Shown: positions 1-6,485 of the stretch, in pieces | How positions within the stretch are numbered: the first letter of the stretch is position 1 | Layout: every line of letters begins with the position of its first letter | NCBI RefSeq assembly: GCF_016462705.1 | Contig: NZ_JAEMSS010000021.1 | Location: forward strand, 1 to 35,650 | DNA length: 35,650 nucleotides | Direction of reading: 5' to 3' | DNA from: Nocardioides sp. | GTDB lineage: Bacteria > Actinomycetota > Actinomycetes > Propionibacteriales > Nocardioidaceae | Made by a program: the position numbers and the translations under genes | The notes under the pieces: model-generated | Database searches by the model: none | The model's input: only the letters and a program-made list of their open reading frames with translations | Told to the model about the DNA's origin: nothing

Positions 1-417
1 GCGCAGGATCTCGTCGGCCAGGTAGGTGTAGTCGGGGCTCGCGTCGAACCCGCCGCTGACGTTGAGCCACTCGACGAGCACGGTGCCGTTGAAGTCCGCG
101 GCCGGTGGGCGCCGGACGACGACCCGGGTCGCGTAGGGCTCCTCGAAGGCGGTGCCGAGGTCCCACCTCCCGTCGGTCGGCAGGTCGCCGTCGCTGGTGT
201 ACGTCGTCGCGGTGCCGGACACCGCCAGCTCCTCCTCGACCCAGCCCTCGGGTAGGGAGGGCAGCTCTTCCGAGCTGGCCAGGAACATGCCGTCGCCGCC
301 GTCGAGCGGGCGGACCCGCAACCCGGACCCGTCGCCGTCGGGCGGCTCGGACGAGTCGGCCGAGCACGAGCAGACCAGGACCAGCACCAGAAGGGGCAGC
401 ACGGCACGGCGGAGCAC
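1..417 (-). CDS. Putative lipoprotein, alpha/beta-hydrolase-domain protein (N-terminal part)
   Basis: Only the first 139 codons lie in the window; the gene continues past base 1. The GTG at 415-417 is followed by a short basic stretch (LRR), a hydrophobic run, and cysteines at residues 16 and 18, then Ser/Asp-rich linker. This fits a lipoprotein signal, although Cys at the -2 position of the lipobox is unusual. Residues 105-120 read GTVLVEWLNVSGGFDA, a stretch I associate with the large secreted 'alpha/beta hydrolase domain' family (Abhydrolase_10). The catalytic triad would lie outside the window, so the substrate is unknown. A TACGTT -10-like hexamer (424-429, complement) ends six bases before the start codon, suggesting a leaderless mRNA. 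The gene diverges from the SDR gene across a 53-base gap. Family assignment is moderately sure; lipidation is inferred. Confidence 0.7.
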   Translation of the reverse strand, partial: MLRRAVLPLLVLVLVCSCSADSSEPPDGDGSGLRVRPLDGGDGMFLASSEELPSLPEGWVEEELAVSGTATTYTSDGDLPTDGRWDLGTAFEEPYATRVVVRRPPAADFNGTVLVEWLNVSGGFDASPDYTYLADEILR

Positions 418-445
418 GGAGTCAACGTAGACGCAGCGGACCGAA

Positions 446-463
446 ACTAGAACTCGTTACAGT
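446..463. promoter_or_regulatory. KstR-like palindromic operator between divergent genes
   Basis: The 18 bases ACTAGAACTCGTTACAGT form a hyphenated palindrome, ACTnnAACnnGTTnnAGT. The core matches TnnAACnnGTTnnA, the published motif of the TetR-family steroid repressor KstR. The last six bases (TACAGT, 458-463) are a -10-like hexamer ending seven bases before the SDR start codon. The other half lies near the expected -35 region of the divergent lipoprotein promoter. A bound repressor could therefore block both genes. No KstR gene is in the window, so the regulator is inferred. Confidence 0.55.
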
Positions 464-470
464 CCTGCCC

Positions 471-1295
471 GTGAAGACCTACGTCGTCAGCGGCGGAGCC
501 TCCGGTATCGGCGCCGCCACCACCGCCCGGCTCCGCGACGACGGCCACCGGGTGGTCACCGTGGACCTGCGCGACGCGGACGTCGTCGCCGACCTGGCCA
601 CGGAGGCCGGGCGGGCCGCGGCGATCGCCGGCGTCCAGGACCTCGTCGGGCCCGACGGCGCCGTGCACGGCCTGGTGCCGGCGGCCGGCATCGGCGGGTT
701 CACCGGCGTCGACCCGGCGCTGCTCATGTCGGTCAACTACTTCGGCGCGATCGCCCTGGTCGAGGGTCTCCGGCCCCAGCTGGCGGCGGCCCGGCAGACG
801 GGGGCGGGCGCGGCGGTCGTCTTCCTGGCCTCGAACTCGATCACCGGCCAGCCCGGCTGGGACTCCGGGGTGGCGGGCCTCTGCCTGCGCGGCGACGAGG
901 CCGCCGTCCGGGAGGCCGCGTCCAGCACCGAGGCGGTGATGGTCTACCCCGCCAGCAAGGCCGCGCTGGCCTGGTGGGCGCGCCGCGAGGGCGTCAAGCC
1001 GGAGTGGATCGGCGCCGGCATCCGGATGAACTCGGTGGCCCCCGGCAAGATCGCCACCCCCATGGTCGACCAGCTGATGGCCGACCCGGTCTTCGGACCG
1101 CTGTCCGAGTCCTACCCGAGCGCCATCGGTCGCGACGGCCGCCCAGAGGAGGTCGCGGCCGCCATCGCCTTCCTGCTCTCCGACGAGGCGTCGCTCATCG
1201 TGGGCTCGGTCCTCTACGTCGACGGCGGGACCGACGCGATCCTGCACCCGGTGTCCCCCGAAGGCTGGGACGTCGCCCCGCTGGAGCCGTCCTGA
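471..1295 (+). CDS. Short-chain dehydrogenase/reductase, 3-alpha-hydroxysteroid dehydrogenase-like
   Basis: This 274-residue cytosolic SDR should carry out NAD(P)-dependent alcohol/ketone interconversion. The Rossmann glycine motif is GGASGIG near residue 10, the family SVNYFGA segment is in mid-protein, the catalytic Ser is in FLASNS, and the Tyr/Lys pair is in VYPASKAAL. The N-terminus (TYVVSGGASGIGAAT, then VDLRDADVVADL) and the VSVNYFGA region resemble, from memory, 3-alpha-hydroxysteroid dehydrogenase/carbonyl reductase of Comamonas testosteroni (HsdA type). The frame stays open upstream to base 105, but homology begins exactly at the GTG at 471, and TACAGT seven bases before it fits a leaderless transcript. 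No Shine-Dalgarno sequence is visible. The upstream KstR-like operator supports a steroid or sterol role, but the actual substrate is not established. Confidence 0.85.
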   Translation: MKTYVVSGGASGIGAATTARLRDDGHRVVTVDLRDADVVADLATEAGRAAAIAGVQDLVGPDGAVHGLVPAAGIGGFTGVDPALLMSVNYFGAIALVEGLRPQLAAARQTGAGAAVVFLASNSITGQPGWDSGVAGLCLRGDEAAVREAASSTEAVMVYPASKAALAWWARREGVKPEWIGAGIRMNSVAPGKIATPMVDQLMADPVFGPLSESYPSAIGRDGRPEEVAAAIAFLLSDEASLIVGSVLYVDGGTDAILHPVSPEGWDVAPLEPS

Positions 1296-1324
1296 GCCGG
1301 GAGGTCGAGCAGCAGAACCGGCGC

Positions 1325-1684
1325 ATGCTCCGAGCCCGGGACGCGATGGACCGGCGGTTCGCCGAGCCGCTGGACATCCCCGCCCTGGCGCGGATCGCCC
1401 ACGTCTCGGAGGCGCACTTCATCCGCACCTTCCGCGCGACGTTCGGCGAGACCCCGCACCGCTACCTCCAGCGTCGCCGGGTCGAGTGGGCGATGGCGAT
1501 GCTGTGCTCCACGGACCGGTCGATCACCGACATCTGCATGTCGGTCGGTTTCTCCAGCCTGGGCACCTTCAGCCGCACCTTCCGCGACGTCGTCGGGCAG
1601 CCGCCGTCCCAGTACCGCGCGACGACCCCGCGGGTCGATCGGGTGCCGACCCACTTCTCGATGGCCTGGACCCGGCCACGCTGA
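1325..1684 (+). CDS. AraC-family DNA-binding protein (stand-alone HTH domain)
   Basis: The protein is about 119 residues and consists almost only of the AraC/XylS double helix-turn-helix domain. The first HTH is IPALARIAHVSEAHFIRTFR, followed by the conserved GETPHRYLQRRRVEWA linker. The second HTH is ITDICMSVGFSSLGTFSRTF, ending in the usual GQPPSQYR. There is no ligand-binding domain, so it may be a constitutive activator or respond through a partner. The start is uncertain: ATG 1325 is used here, but in-frame CTG 1292 overlaps the SDR stop as CTGA and would add 11 residues. GGGAGG at 1299-1304 is too far from 1325 to be ideal. It lies 29 bases after the SDR gene and about 100 bases before a VOC-fold gene, a pairing I recall as common in actinobacteria. 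Its targets are unknown. Confidence 0.85.
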   Translation: MLRARDAMDRRFAEPLDIPALARIAHVSEAHFIRTFRATFGETPHRYLQRRRVEWAMAMLCSTDRSITDICMSVGFSSLGTFSRTFRDVVGQPPSQYRATTPRVDRVPTHFSMAWTRPR

Positions 1685-1785
1685 GTCGAGGTCGAGCAGT
1701 TTCGGAGAAGGTCGTGGCCGCCCGAGCACCTAGCGTCGTCGGCGACCGCTCCAGCCCACGACCACGACGTCCCGAGCGGACCTCC

Positions 1786-2196
1786 ATGTTCACCAGCATC
1801 AACGTCTCCCAGATCTTCGTCCTCGACCAGGACGAGGCGCTCGACTTCTACGTCGGCAAGCTCGGCCTCGAGGTCCACAGCGACGTCGACATGGGCTTCA
1901 TGCGGTGGCTCACCGTCAACGTGCCGGGACACAAGGACCGCCAGATCCTGCTCGAGCGACCCGGCCCGCCCTCGATGGACGAGGAGACCGCGGCCCAGGT
2001 GCGCGAGCTGATCAGCAAGGGGGTCATGGGCGGCTGGGTCGGTTTCGTGACCGACGACTGCCAGGCGACGTACGACGAGCTGTCGGCTCGGGGCGTCGAG
2101 TTCACCGACGGCCCCAACGAGCAGCCGTACGGCATCGACGCCGGCATCCGTGACCCGTTCGGCAACAAGCTCCGGTTCGTCCAGCACCGGGCCTGA
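1786..2196 (+). CDS. VOC-superfamily (glyoxalase/bleomycin-resistance fold) protein
   Basis: This is a 136-residue single-domain protein of the vicinal oxygen chelate fold with its two babbab modules. The first module is INVSQIFVLDQDEALDFYVGKLGLEV and the second ends in GIRDPFGNKLRFVQ, the usual closing motif. Members bind a divalent metal and act as dioxygenases, glyoxalases, isomerases or antibiotic-binding proteins, and the sequence alone does not say which. ATG 1786 is preceded by a weak GGA-rich site. The gene follows the AraC-type regulator by 101 bases in the same direction, so regulation by that protein is plausible. It ends just before a hairpin at 2213-2246. Confidence 0.85.
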   Translation: MFTSINVSQIFVLDQDEALDFYVGKLGLEVHSDVDMGFMRWLTVNVPGHKDRQILLERPGPPSMDEETAAQVRELISKGVMGGWVGFVTDDCQATYDELSARGVEFTDGPNEQPYGIDAGIRDPFGNKLRFVQHRA

Positions 2197-2212
2197 CGCG
2201 GGAGGGCCCTGG

Positions 2213-2246
2213 CCCGTTCGGGTCCGCCGTGGGGGGCCCGAACGGG
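2213..2246 (+). terminator. Stem-loop after the VOC gene
   Basis: CCCGTTCGGG (2213-2222) and CCCGAACGGG (2237-2246) form a perfect 10-base-pair stem with a 14-base loop, 16 bases after the VOC stop codon. There is no T-run, as is common for actinobacterial hairpin terminators. It separates the SDR-AraC-VOC group from the M20 gene. Confidence 0.5.
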
Positions 2247-2308
2247 TCATGGGCGACAGCCCCCTTCACCGCTTACGGTCTCCTCACCCGAAGGGATGAG
2301 GAGAGCCG

Positions 2309-3619
2309 ATGGCCCACCGCGACCTGGCGGACCTCGAGCTGCGTGCTCTGGCGTTCGTCGACGAGCGAGAGCTGGTGCGTGACCTGGTCGACCTCGTCGC
2401 GGTGCCCTCCATCAGCGGCTCCGCGGCCGAGGCCGACATCCAGCACCGGCTGGCCAAGCAGCTGCGCCGGCTCGACCTGGACGTCGACCTGTGGCCCATC
2501 GACCTCGACCGGGTCACGGCGGACCCGGACTTCCCCGGCTGGGAGGTCGAGCGGTCCGAGTCGTGGGGGCTCGTGGCCGGACCGGACCTGACCGCGGGCG
2601 GCCCTGAGATGCCACCTGCGCTCGTGCTCCAGGGACACGTGGACGTGGTCCCGCCCGGCGACCTCAGCCGGTGGTCGGGCGAGCCCTTCCTCCCCCGGGT
2701 CACCGGCGACCGGGTGCACGGGCGCGGCACCGTCGACATGAAGGCGGGGGTCGTCGCGTCGCTCGCCGCCGTCCGCGCCGTGCGGGCGGCAGGCATCCAG
2801 CTCGAGCGGGACTACGCCCTGCACCTCGTGGTCGGCGAGGAGGACGGCGGGCTCGGCGCCTTCGCCACCTTGCGCCGGGGCCACCGCGGCGAGGTCTGCG
2901 TGATCGCCGAGCCCACCTCCGGGACGGTCACCACCGCGAACGCCGGCGCCCTCACGTTCGAGATCTCCGTCCCGGGCTCGGCCACGCACGGGAGCACCAG
3001 GTACGCCGGGGTGAGTGCCTTCGAGGCGTTCCTCCCGGTCAACGCGGCGCTGGCGGGGCTGGAGGCGCGCCGCAACGCCGCGGTCGACCCGTTGATGCGG
3101 GAGTACCCGGTGGCCTACCCGCTCTCGATCGGCCGGGTCCGCTGCGGGGACTGGGCCAGCAGCGTGCCCGACCTCCTGGTCGCCGAGGGCCGGCTCGGCG
3201 TCGCGCTGGACGAGGACCCGGACGACGCCCGCGCCGAGCTCGAGCACGTGGTGGCCGACGTCGCCGCCGCCCACCCGTGGCTCCGCGACCACCCGCCCAC
3301 GGTCACCTGGTCCGGGGGGCAGTTCGCGAGCGGCCGGTACAACGACGACCGGTACGCGGGCGACCACGGGCGGCTCCTCGAGACGGTGCGGTCGGCGCAC
3401 GCGGACGTCACGGTCGGACCGCCGCCGCGCGAACGCGGGGCGCCGTACGGCAGCGACCTGCGGCTCTACGCCCAGGCAGGGATCCCCACGCTGCACTACG
3501 GCCCCGGCGACGTCCGCCTCGCGCACGGCCCGGACGAGTCGGTGGCCGTCTCCGAGCTGGTGACGGTGACCGAGGCCCTGGTGCTGACCCTGCTGCGGAC
3601 CTGCGGCGCGCACGTCTAG
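2309..3619 (+). CDS. M20-family metallohydrolase (ArgE/DapE/aminoacylase type)
   Basis: This 436-residue protein is a zinc-dependent amidohydrolase of the M20 family, which cleaves amide bonds of N-acyl amino acids or small peptides in the cytosol. Visible motifs are GHVDVV (His110, Asp112), the bridging-Asp motif VDMKAG (Asp143), the general-base Glu pair GEED (Glu177-178), and a late His in TLHYGPGDVRLAH. The lid/dimerisation domain inserts around residues 210-330 (THGSTRYAGVSAFEA). The length fits acetylornithine deacetylase or succinyl-diaminopimelate desuccinylase relatives, but no arg or dap gene is nearby, so the substrate is left open. A good Shine-Dalgarno sequence (GAGGAGA) precedes ATG 2309. 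Confidence 0.9.
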   Translation: MAHRDLADLELRALAFVDERELVRDLVDLVAVPSISGSAAEADIQHRLAKQLRRLDLDVDLWPIDLDRVTADPDFPGWEVERSESWGLVAGPDLTAGGPEMPPALVLQGHVDVVPPGDLSRWSGEPFLPRVTGDRVHGRGTVDMKAGVVASLAAVRAVRAAGIQLERDYALHLVVGEEDGGLGAFATLRRGHRGEVCVIAEPTSGTVTTANAGALTFEISVPGSATHGSTRYAGVSAFEAFLPVNAALAGLEARRNAAVDPLMREYPVAYPLSIGRVRCGDWASSVPDLLVAEGRLGVALDEDPDDARAELEHVVADVAAAHPWLRDHPPTVTWSGGQFASGRYNDDRYAGDHGRLLETVRSAHADVTVGPPPRERGAPYGSDLRLYAQAGIPTLHYGPGDVRLAHGPDESVAVSELVTVTEALVLTLLRTCGAHV

Positions 3620-3677
3620 CGGGTGTGGCTCACGTCGTCCAGGCGTGAGGGCCCTCGCCGGACAGGGCCGCGAGGAA

Positions 3678-3699
3678 AAGAAACGTACGTACGTTTCTT
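3678..3699. promoter_or_regulatory. Perfect 22-base palindrome, likely TetR-type operator or terminator
   Basis: Both strands of 3678-3699 read the same, from AAGAAACGTAC to GTACGTTTCTT. A palindrome of this length at about 32% GC stands out sharply from its roughly 70% GC surroundings. TetR-family operators often look like this. It could instead fold as a 9-base-pair hairpin with an ACGT loop followed on the minus strand by TTCC, ending bkd transcripts about 300 bases past bkdC. The operator reading is preferred because of the regulator-like remnant next to it. Confidence 0.45.
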
Positions 3700-3794
3700 A
3701 TTCCGGGGCGTCCCTCGCGTGAGGCACGGCTCTCCTGTGGAGAACCTGCCACCGATGCACCCGGCCAGGGGGTGGTCGGTGCTCGGCTGGGCAC

Positions 3795-3990
3795 ATGCCC
3801 CGCCGCCCCGACTCCTGCGACCGCGGCGACGTGCTGACCGACGGCGTCATGGCCTGCGACCGAGGAGGACGTCGAGGACTGCCACGTCTGGTTCGCGTTC
3901 TGCGACCTGGCGACGACCGACCCCGTCCTGGCCGAGTGCGTCGCCCACCAGCGCGCGGAGGAGCGCCCGGGGACCCGACGCCAGAGACCC
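3795..3990 (+). pseudogene. Possible remnant of a TetR-family regulator
   Basis: ATG 3795 opens a frame beginning MPRRPDSCD. In the +1 frame, from about 3851, the translation becomes TEEDVEDCHVWFAFCDLA and continues TTDPVLAECVAHQRAEERPG. This resembles the ligand-domain helix of TetR/BetI-type regulators (VWLxFWxxAxxDPxLAxxxxxxxxxW). No start codon precedes it in its own frame because a TGA lies upstream, and no helix-turn-helix is present between the two parts. The simplest reading is a gene that lost its DNA-binding region and its frame. The resemblance is from memory and short, so this is tentative. Confidence 0.3.
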
Positions 3991-3998
3991 GGGAGACG

Positions 3999-5486
3999 TC
4001 AGAACAGCATGGCCGTAGCCGGGTCCTCCAGGACGCCGGCCACGTCGGCAAGGAACCGCGAGCCCTTCTCGCCGTCGATGTGCCGGTGGTCGAAGGACAG
4101 CGCCAGCGTGGTGACCTGACGGACCTCGATCTGGTCCTCACCATCGACGTCGACCACCCACGGCTGCTTCTTGACCGCGCCGAAGCACAGGATCGCGGAC
4201 TCACCGGGGTTGATGATGGGCGTGCCCGCGTCGACGCCGAAGACGCCGACGTTGGTGATGGTGAACGTCCCGCCGCTCATCTCCGCCGGCTGGGTCCGGC
4301 CCTCGCGGGCGACCGCGGCCAGGTCGTTCAGGGCCGTGGCCAGCTCGAGCAGCGACAGGTCCTGGGCGTCCTTGACGTTGGGCACCACCAGGCCGCGCGG
4401 GGTGGCGGCCGCGATACCGAGGTTGACGTAGTGCTTGAGCACGACCTCGCCGGCCGCCTCGTCCCAGAACGAGTTGATCTCGGGCGTACGTCGCATCGCC
4501 AGGATGCTCGCCCGGGCCAGGACCAGCAGCGGGGACACCTTGACGTCCCGGAACTCGCGCCTCTTCTTCAGCCGGTCGACGAGCTCCATGGTGCGGGTGG
4601 CGTCGATGGTCACCCACTCGGTGACGTGCGGTGCCGTGAACGCGCTCTGCGTCATCGCGCCGGCCATCATCTTGCGGACGCCCTTGATCGGCTCGCGCGT
4701 CTCCCGAGCCCCACCGGTCCCGCTGGTTGAGGAAGGCGCGCCAGCGCCTGTCTCGAAACCAGATGAGCCGGCGCTGGAACTCGATCCCTCCACGTCCGCC
4801 CGCGTCACGGTCCCGTCGGGCCCGGTCGGCGTGACCGTGGCCAGGTCCACGCCGAGGTCCTTGGCGAGCTTGCGCACCGGGGGCTTGGCGAGCACCCGGG
4901 TCTCCGCCGGGGTGACCGCCGCCGGCGGCGACGGGGGCATCTCCGGAGCACCGCCTCGCTGCTCCTCGGCGTCGGCGAGCACGGTGTCGACGATCCGCTC
5001 GACCTTCTCGTGCTGGGCCGGAGCGCCCGGGTTGAAGACGTCGTGGACGTCGGCGCGCGCCGTGAGGACCCCGGCGACCTCCAGACCGGGCTTGCGCCGG
5101 GGCCGCCGGGTCGGGCCGCGGTCGGCCTTGTTGCGGCCGACCAGGCTCTCGCCCTCGCCGCCACCGGAGGCGGCCGGGTTGGACAGGTCGATCTCCATCT
5201 CCGACTCGGTGGTGGAGCCGCCGCGAGGACCGGGGCGTTCCGAGACCTCGGACGGGTCGCCCACCGCGATGATCGGCGTGCCGACCGCGACGGTCGTGCC
5301 CTCCTCGACGAGGATCGCGGTCACCGTGCCGGCGTACGGCGAGGGCAGCTCGACCAGCGACTTGGCGGTCTCGATCTCGACGACGATGTCGTTGACGGCG
5401 ATCACGTCGCCGACCTTGACCTTCCAGGCCACGATCTCGGCCTCGGTCAGACCCTCACCGACATCGGGAAGCAGGTACTCGGCCAT
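3999..5486 (-). CDS. bkdC: Branched-chain 2-oxoacid dehydrogenase E2 (dihydrolipoamide acyltransferase)
   Basis: This 495-residue protein transfers the acyl group made by E1 to CoA and forms the core of the complex. The lipoyl domain occupies residues 1-78, with the lipoylated Lys42 in ETAKS. A long disordered Ser/Pro/Gly linker follows, then an E3-binding domain (PPVRKLAKDLGVDLATVTPT) around residues 195-230. The acyltransferase domain covers residues 265-495, with the catalytic His motif FDHRHIDG near the C-terminus. It ends an operon with E1-beta (3-base gap) and E1-alpha. Coexistence with split E1 subunits and the 2-oxoacid motifs fit a bkd system, although pyruvate dehydrogenase cannot be excluded. 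The linker is longer than in mycobacterial BkdC (about 390 residues), and part of it is encoded by a REP-like palindrome at 4723-4762. Confidence 0.9.
   Translation of the reverse strand: MAEYLLPDVGEGLTEAEIVAWKVKVGDVIAVNDIVVEIETAKSLVELPSPYAGTVTAILVEEGTTVAVGTPIIAVGDPSEVSERPGPRGGSTTESEMEIDLSNPAASGGGEGESLVGRNKADRGPTRRPRRKPGLEVAGVLTARADVHDVFNPGAPAQHEKVERIVDTVLADAEEQRGGAPEMPPSPPAAVTPAETRVLAKPPVRKLAKDLGVDLATVTPTGPDGTVTRADVEGSSSSAGSSGFETGAGAPSSTSGTGGARETREPIKGVRKMMAGAMTQSAFTAPHVTEWVTIDATRTMELVDRLKKRREFRDVKVSPLLVLARASILAMRRTPEINSFWDEAAGEVVLKHYVNLGIAAATPRGLVVPNVKDAQDLSLLELATALNDLAAVAREGRTQPAEMSGGTFTITNVGVFGVDAGTPIINPGESAILCFGAVKKQPWVVDVDGEDQIEVRQVTTLALSFDHRHIDGEKGSRFLADVAGVLEDPATAMLF
4723..4762. repeat. 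REP-like extended palindrome inside the bkdC linker
   Basis: The outer arms CTGGTT (4723-4728) and AACCAG (4757-4762) continue inward through GAG/CTC. They enclose a second stem, AGGCGC/GCGCCT (4734-4739 and 4744-4749), with a GCCA loop. The pattern GGTTGAGGA...TCTCGAAACC is one I recognise as a dispersed intergenic repeat in Nocardioides genomes. Here it is read through in frame, giving about 14 residues (around 242-255) of the flexible E2 linker. No other copy was noticed in this window. Confidence 0.6.
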
Positions 5487-5489
5487 GGC

Positions 5490-6485
5490 TCAGAACTCCA
5501 GGGATCGGTCGACGGCGTCCAGGACCCGGTCGAGGTCGGGGAGGAAGTCCTCCTCGATCCGGGACGCCGGGTAGGGCGTGTCGAAGCCACCGACGCGAAG
5601 CACCGGAGCCTCCAAGGAGTAGAAGCACTCCTCGGTGATCCGCGCGGCGAGCTCGGCGCCCATGCCCAGGTTGACGTGCGCCTCGTGGACGACGATGGCT
5701 CGGCCGGTGCGGCGCACGGAGTCGAGCACCGGCGCCATGTCGAGCGGCGAGAGGGTGCGCAGGTCGATGACCTCCAGGGACCGCCCCTCGCCGGACGCGG
5801 CCTCGGCCGCCTTGAGGGCCGTCTTCACCGTCGGCCCGTAGGCGAGCACGGTGACATCGCCGCCCTGGCGCACCACGCGCGAGGTGAACAGCGGTTCCGG
5901 CGTGACCGTGTCGTCGAGCTCGGCCTTGTCGGCGTGGTACTGCCGCTTGGGCTCCAGGAAGATCACCGGGTCGTCGCAGGCGATGGCCTGCTGGATCATC
6001 CAGTAGCCGTCGACCGGGTTGGAGCAGGCGACGACCTTGAGGCCGGGGGTGTGCGCGAACTGCGCCTCCGGCGACTCGCTGTGGTGCTCGACCGCCCCGA
6101 TGCCGCCACCGAACGGGATCCGGATGACGATCGGCATCGGGACCCGGCCCTTGCTCCGGTAGCGGATCTTCGCGACCTGGCAGACGATCTGGTCGTAGGC
6201 CGGGTAGACGAAGCCGTCGAACTGGATCTCGACGACCGGCCGGTAGCCCCGCATGGCCATGCCGACCGCCGTGCCGACGATGCCCGACTCGGCGAGAGGG
6301 CTGTCGATGACCCGGTCCTCGCCGAAGTCCTTCTGCAGCCCGTCGGTGATCCGGAAGACGCCGCCGAGCTTGCCGACGTCCTCGCCCATGATCAGCACCT
6401 TGGGGTCGGCCTCCATGGCCTTCCGCAGGCCCATGTTGAGGCCCTTCGCGAGGGTGATCTTCTGAGCTTTCTCCTGGGCGGCCAT
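5490..6485 (-). CDS. bkdB: Branched-chain 2-oxoacid dehydrogenase E1 beta subunit
   Basis: This 331-residue subunit forms the alpha2beta2 thiamine-diphosphate-dependent E1 that decarboxylates branched-chain 2-oxoacids. Conserved stretches include VLIMGEDVGKLGGVFRIT near residue 30, the AESGIVGTAVGMAMRG segment, the GGGIGAVEHHSES loop and the transketolase C-terminal domain beginning around residue 205 (VVRQGGDVTVLAYG). The frame is open far upstream, but ATG 6485 is chosen because homology starts at the ITLAKGLNMGL region just after it. This ATG also shares its A with the TGA of bkdA, implying coupled translation. It is the middle gene of bkdA-bkdB-bkdC. Confidence 0.92.
   Translation of the reverse strand: MAAQEKAQKITLAKGLNMGLRKAMEADPKVLIMGEDVGKLGGVFRITDGLQKDFGEDRVIDSPLAESGIVGTAVGMAMRGYRPVVEIQFDGFVYPAYDQIVCQVAKIRYRSKGRVPMPIVIRIPFGGGIGAVEHHSESPEAQFAHTPGLKVVACSNPVDGYWMIQQAIACDDPVIFLEPKRQYHADKAELDDTVTPEPLFTSRVVRQGGDVTVLAYGPTVKTALKAAEAASGEGRSLEVIDLRTLSPLDMAPVLDSVRRTGRAIVVHEAHVNLGMGAELAARITEECFYSLEAPVLRVGGFDTPYPASRIEEDFLPDLDRVLDAVDRSLEF

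Larger units (their letters stand above)
3620..3998. other. Gap between convergent genes with palindrome and decayed coding sequence
   Basis: This 379-base stretch lies between the end of the M20 gene (+) and the end of bkdC (-). It contains an AT-rich perfect palindrome at 3678-3699 and, further on, a frame-broken stretch that looks like part of a TetR-type regulator (3795-3990). The open frames here have compositions typical of shadow frames. I see no intact gene. Confidence 0.5.

Noticed and set aside
105-470. Long upstream extension of the SDR open frame (and a second plus-strand frame at 152-430)
   Set aside because: The translation is Arg/Ser/Pro-rich and non-conserved, while the minus strand here encodes a clear lipoprotein hydrolase. 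The SDR homology begins at 471.
447-1247. 266-residue minus-strand open frame opposite the SDR
   Set aside because: It is a typical high-GC shadow frame rich in Gly, Asp, Arg and His, with no motifs, opposite a well-conserved enzyme.
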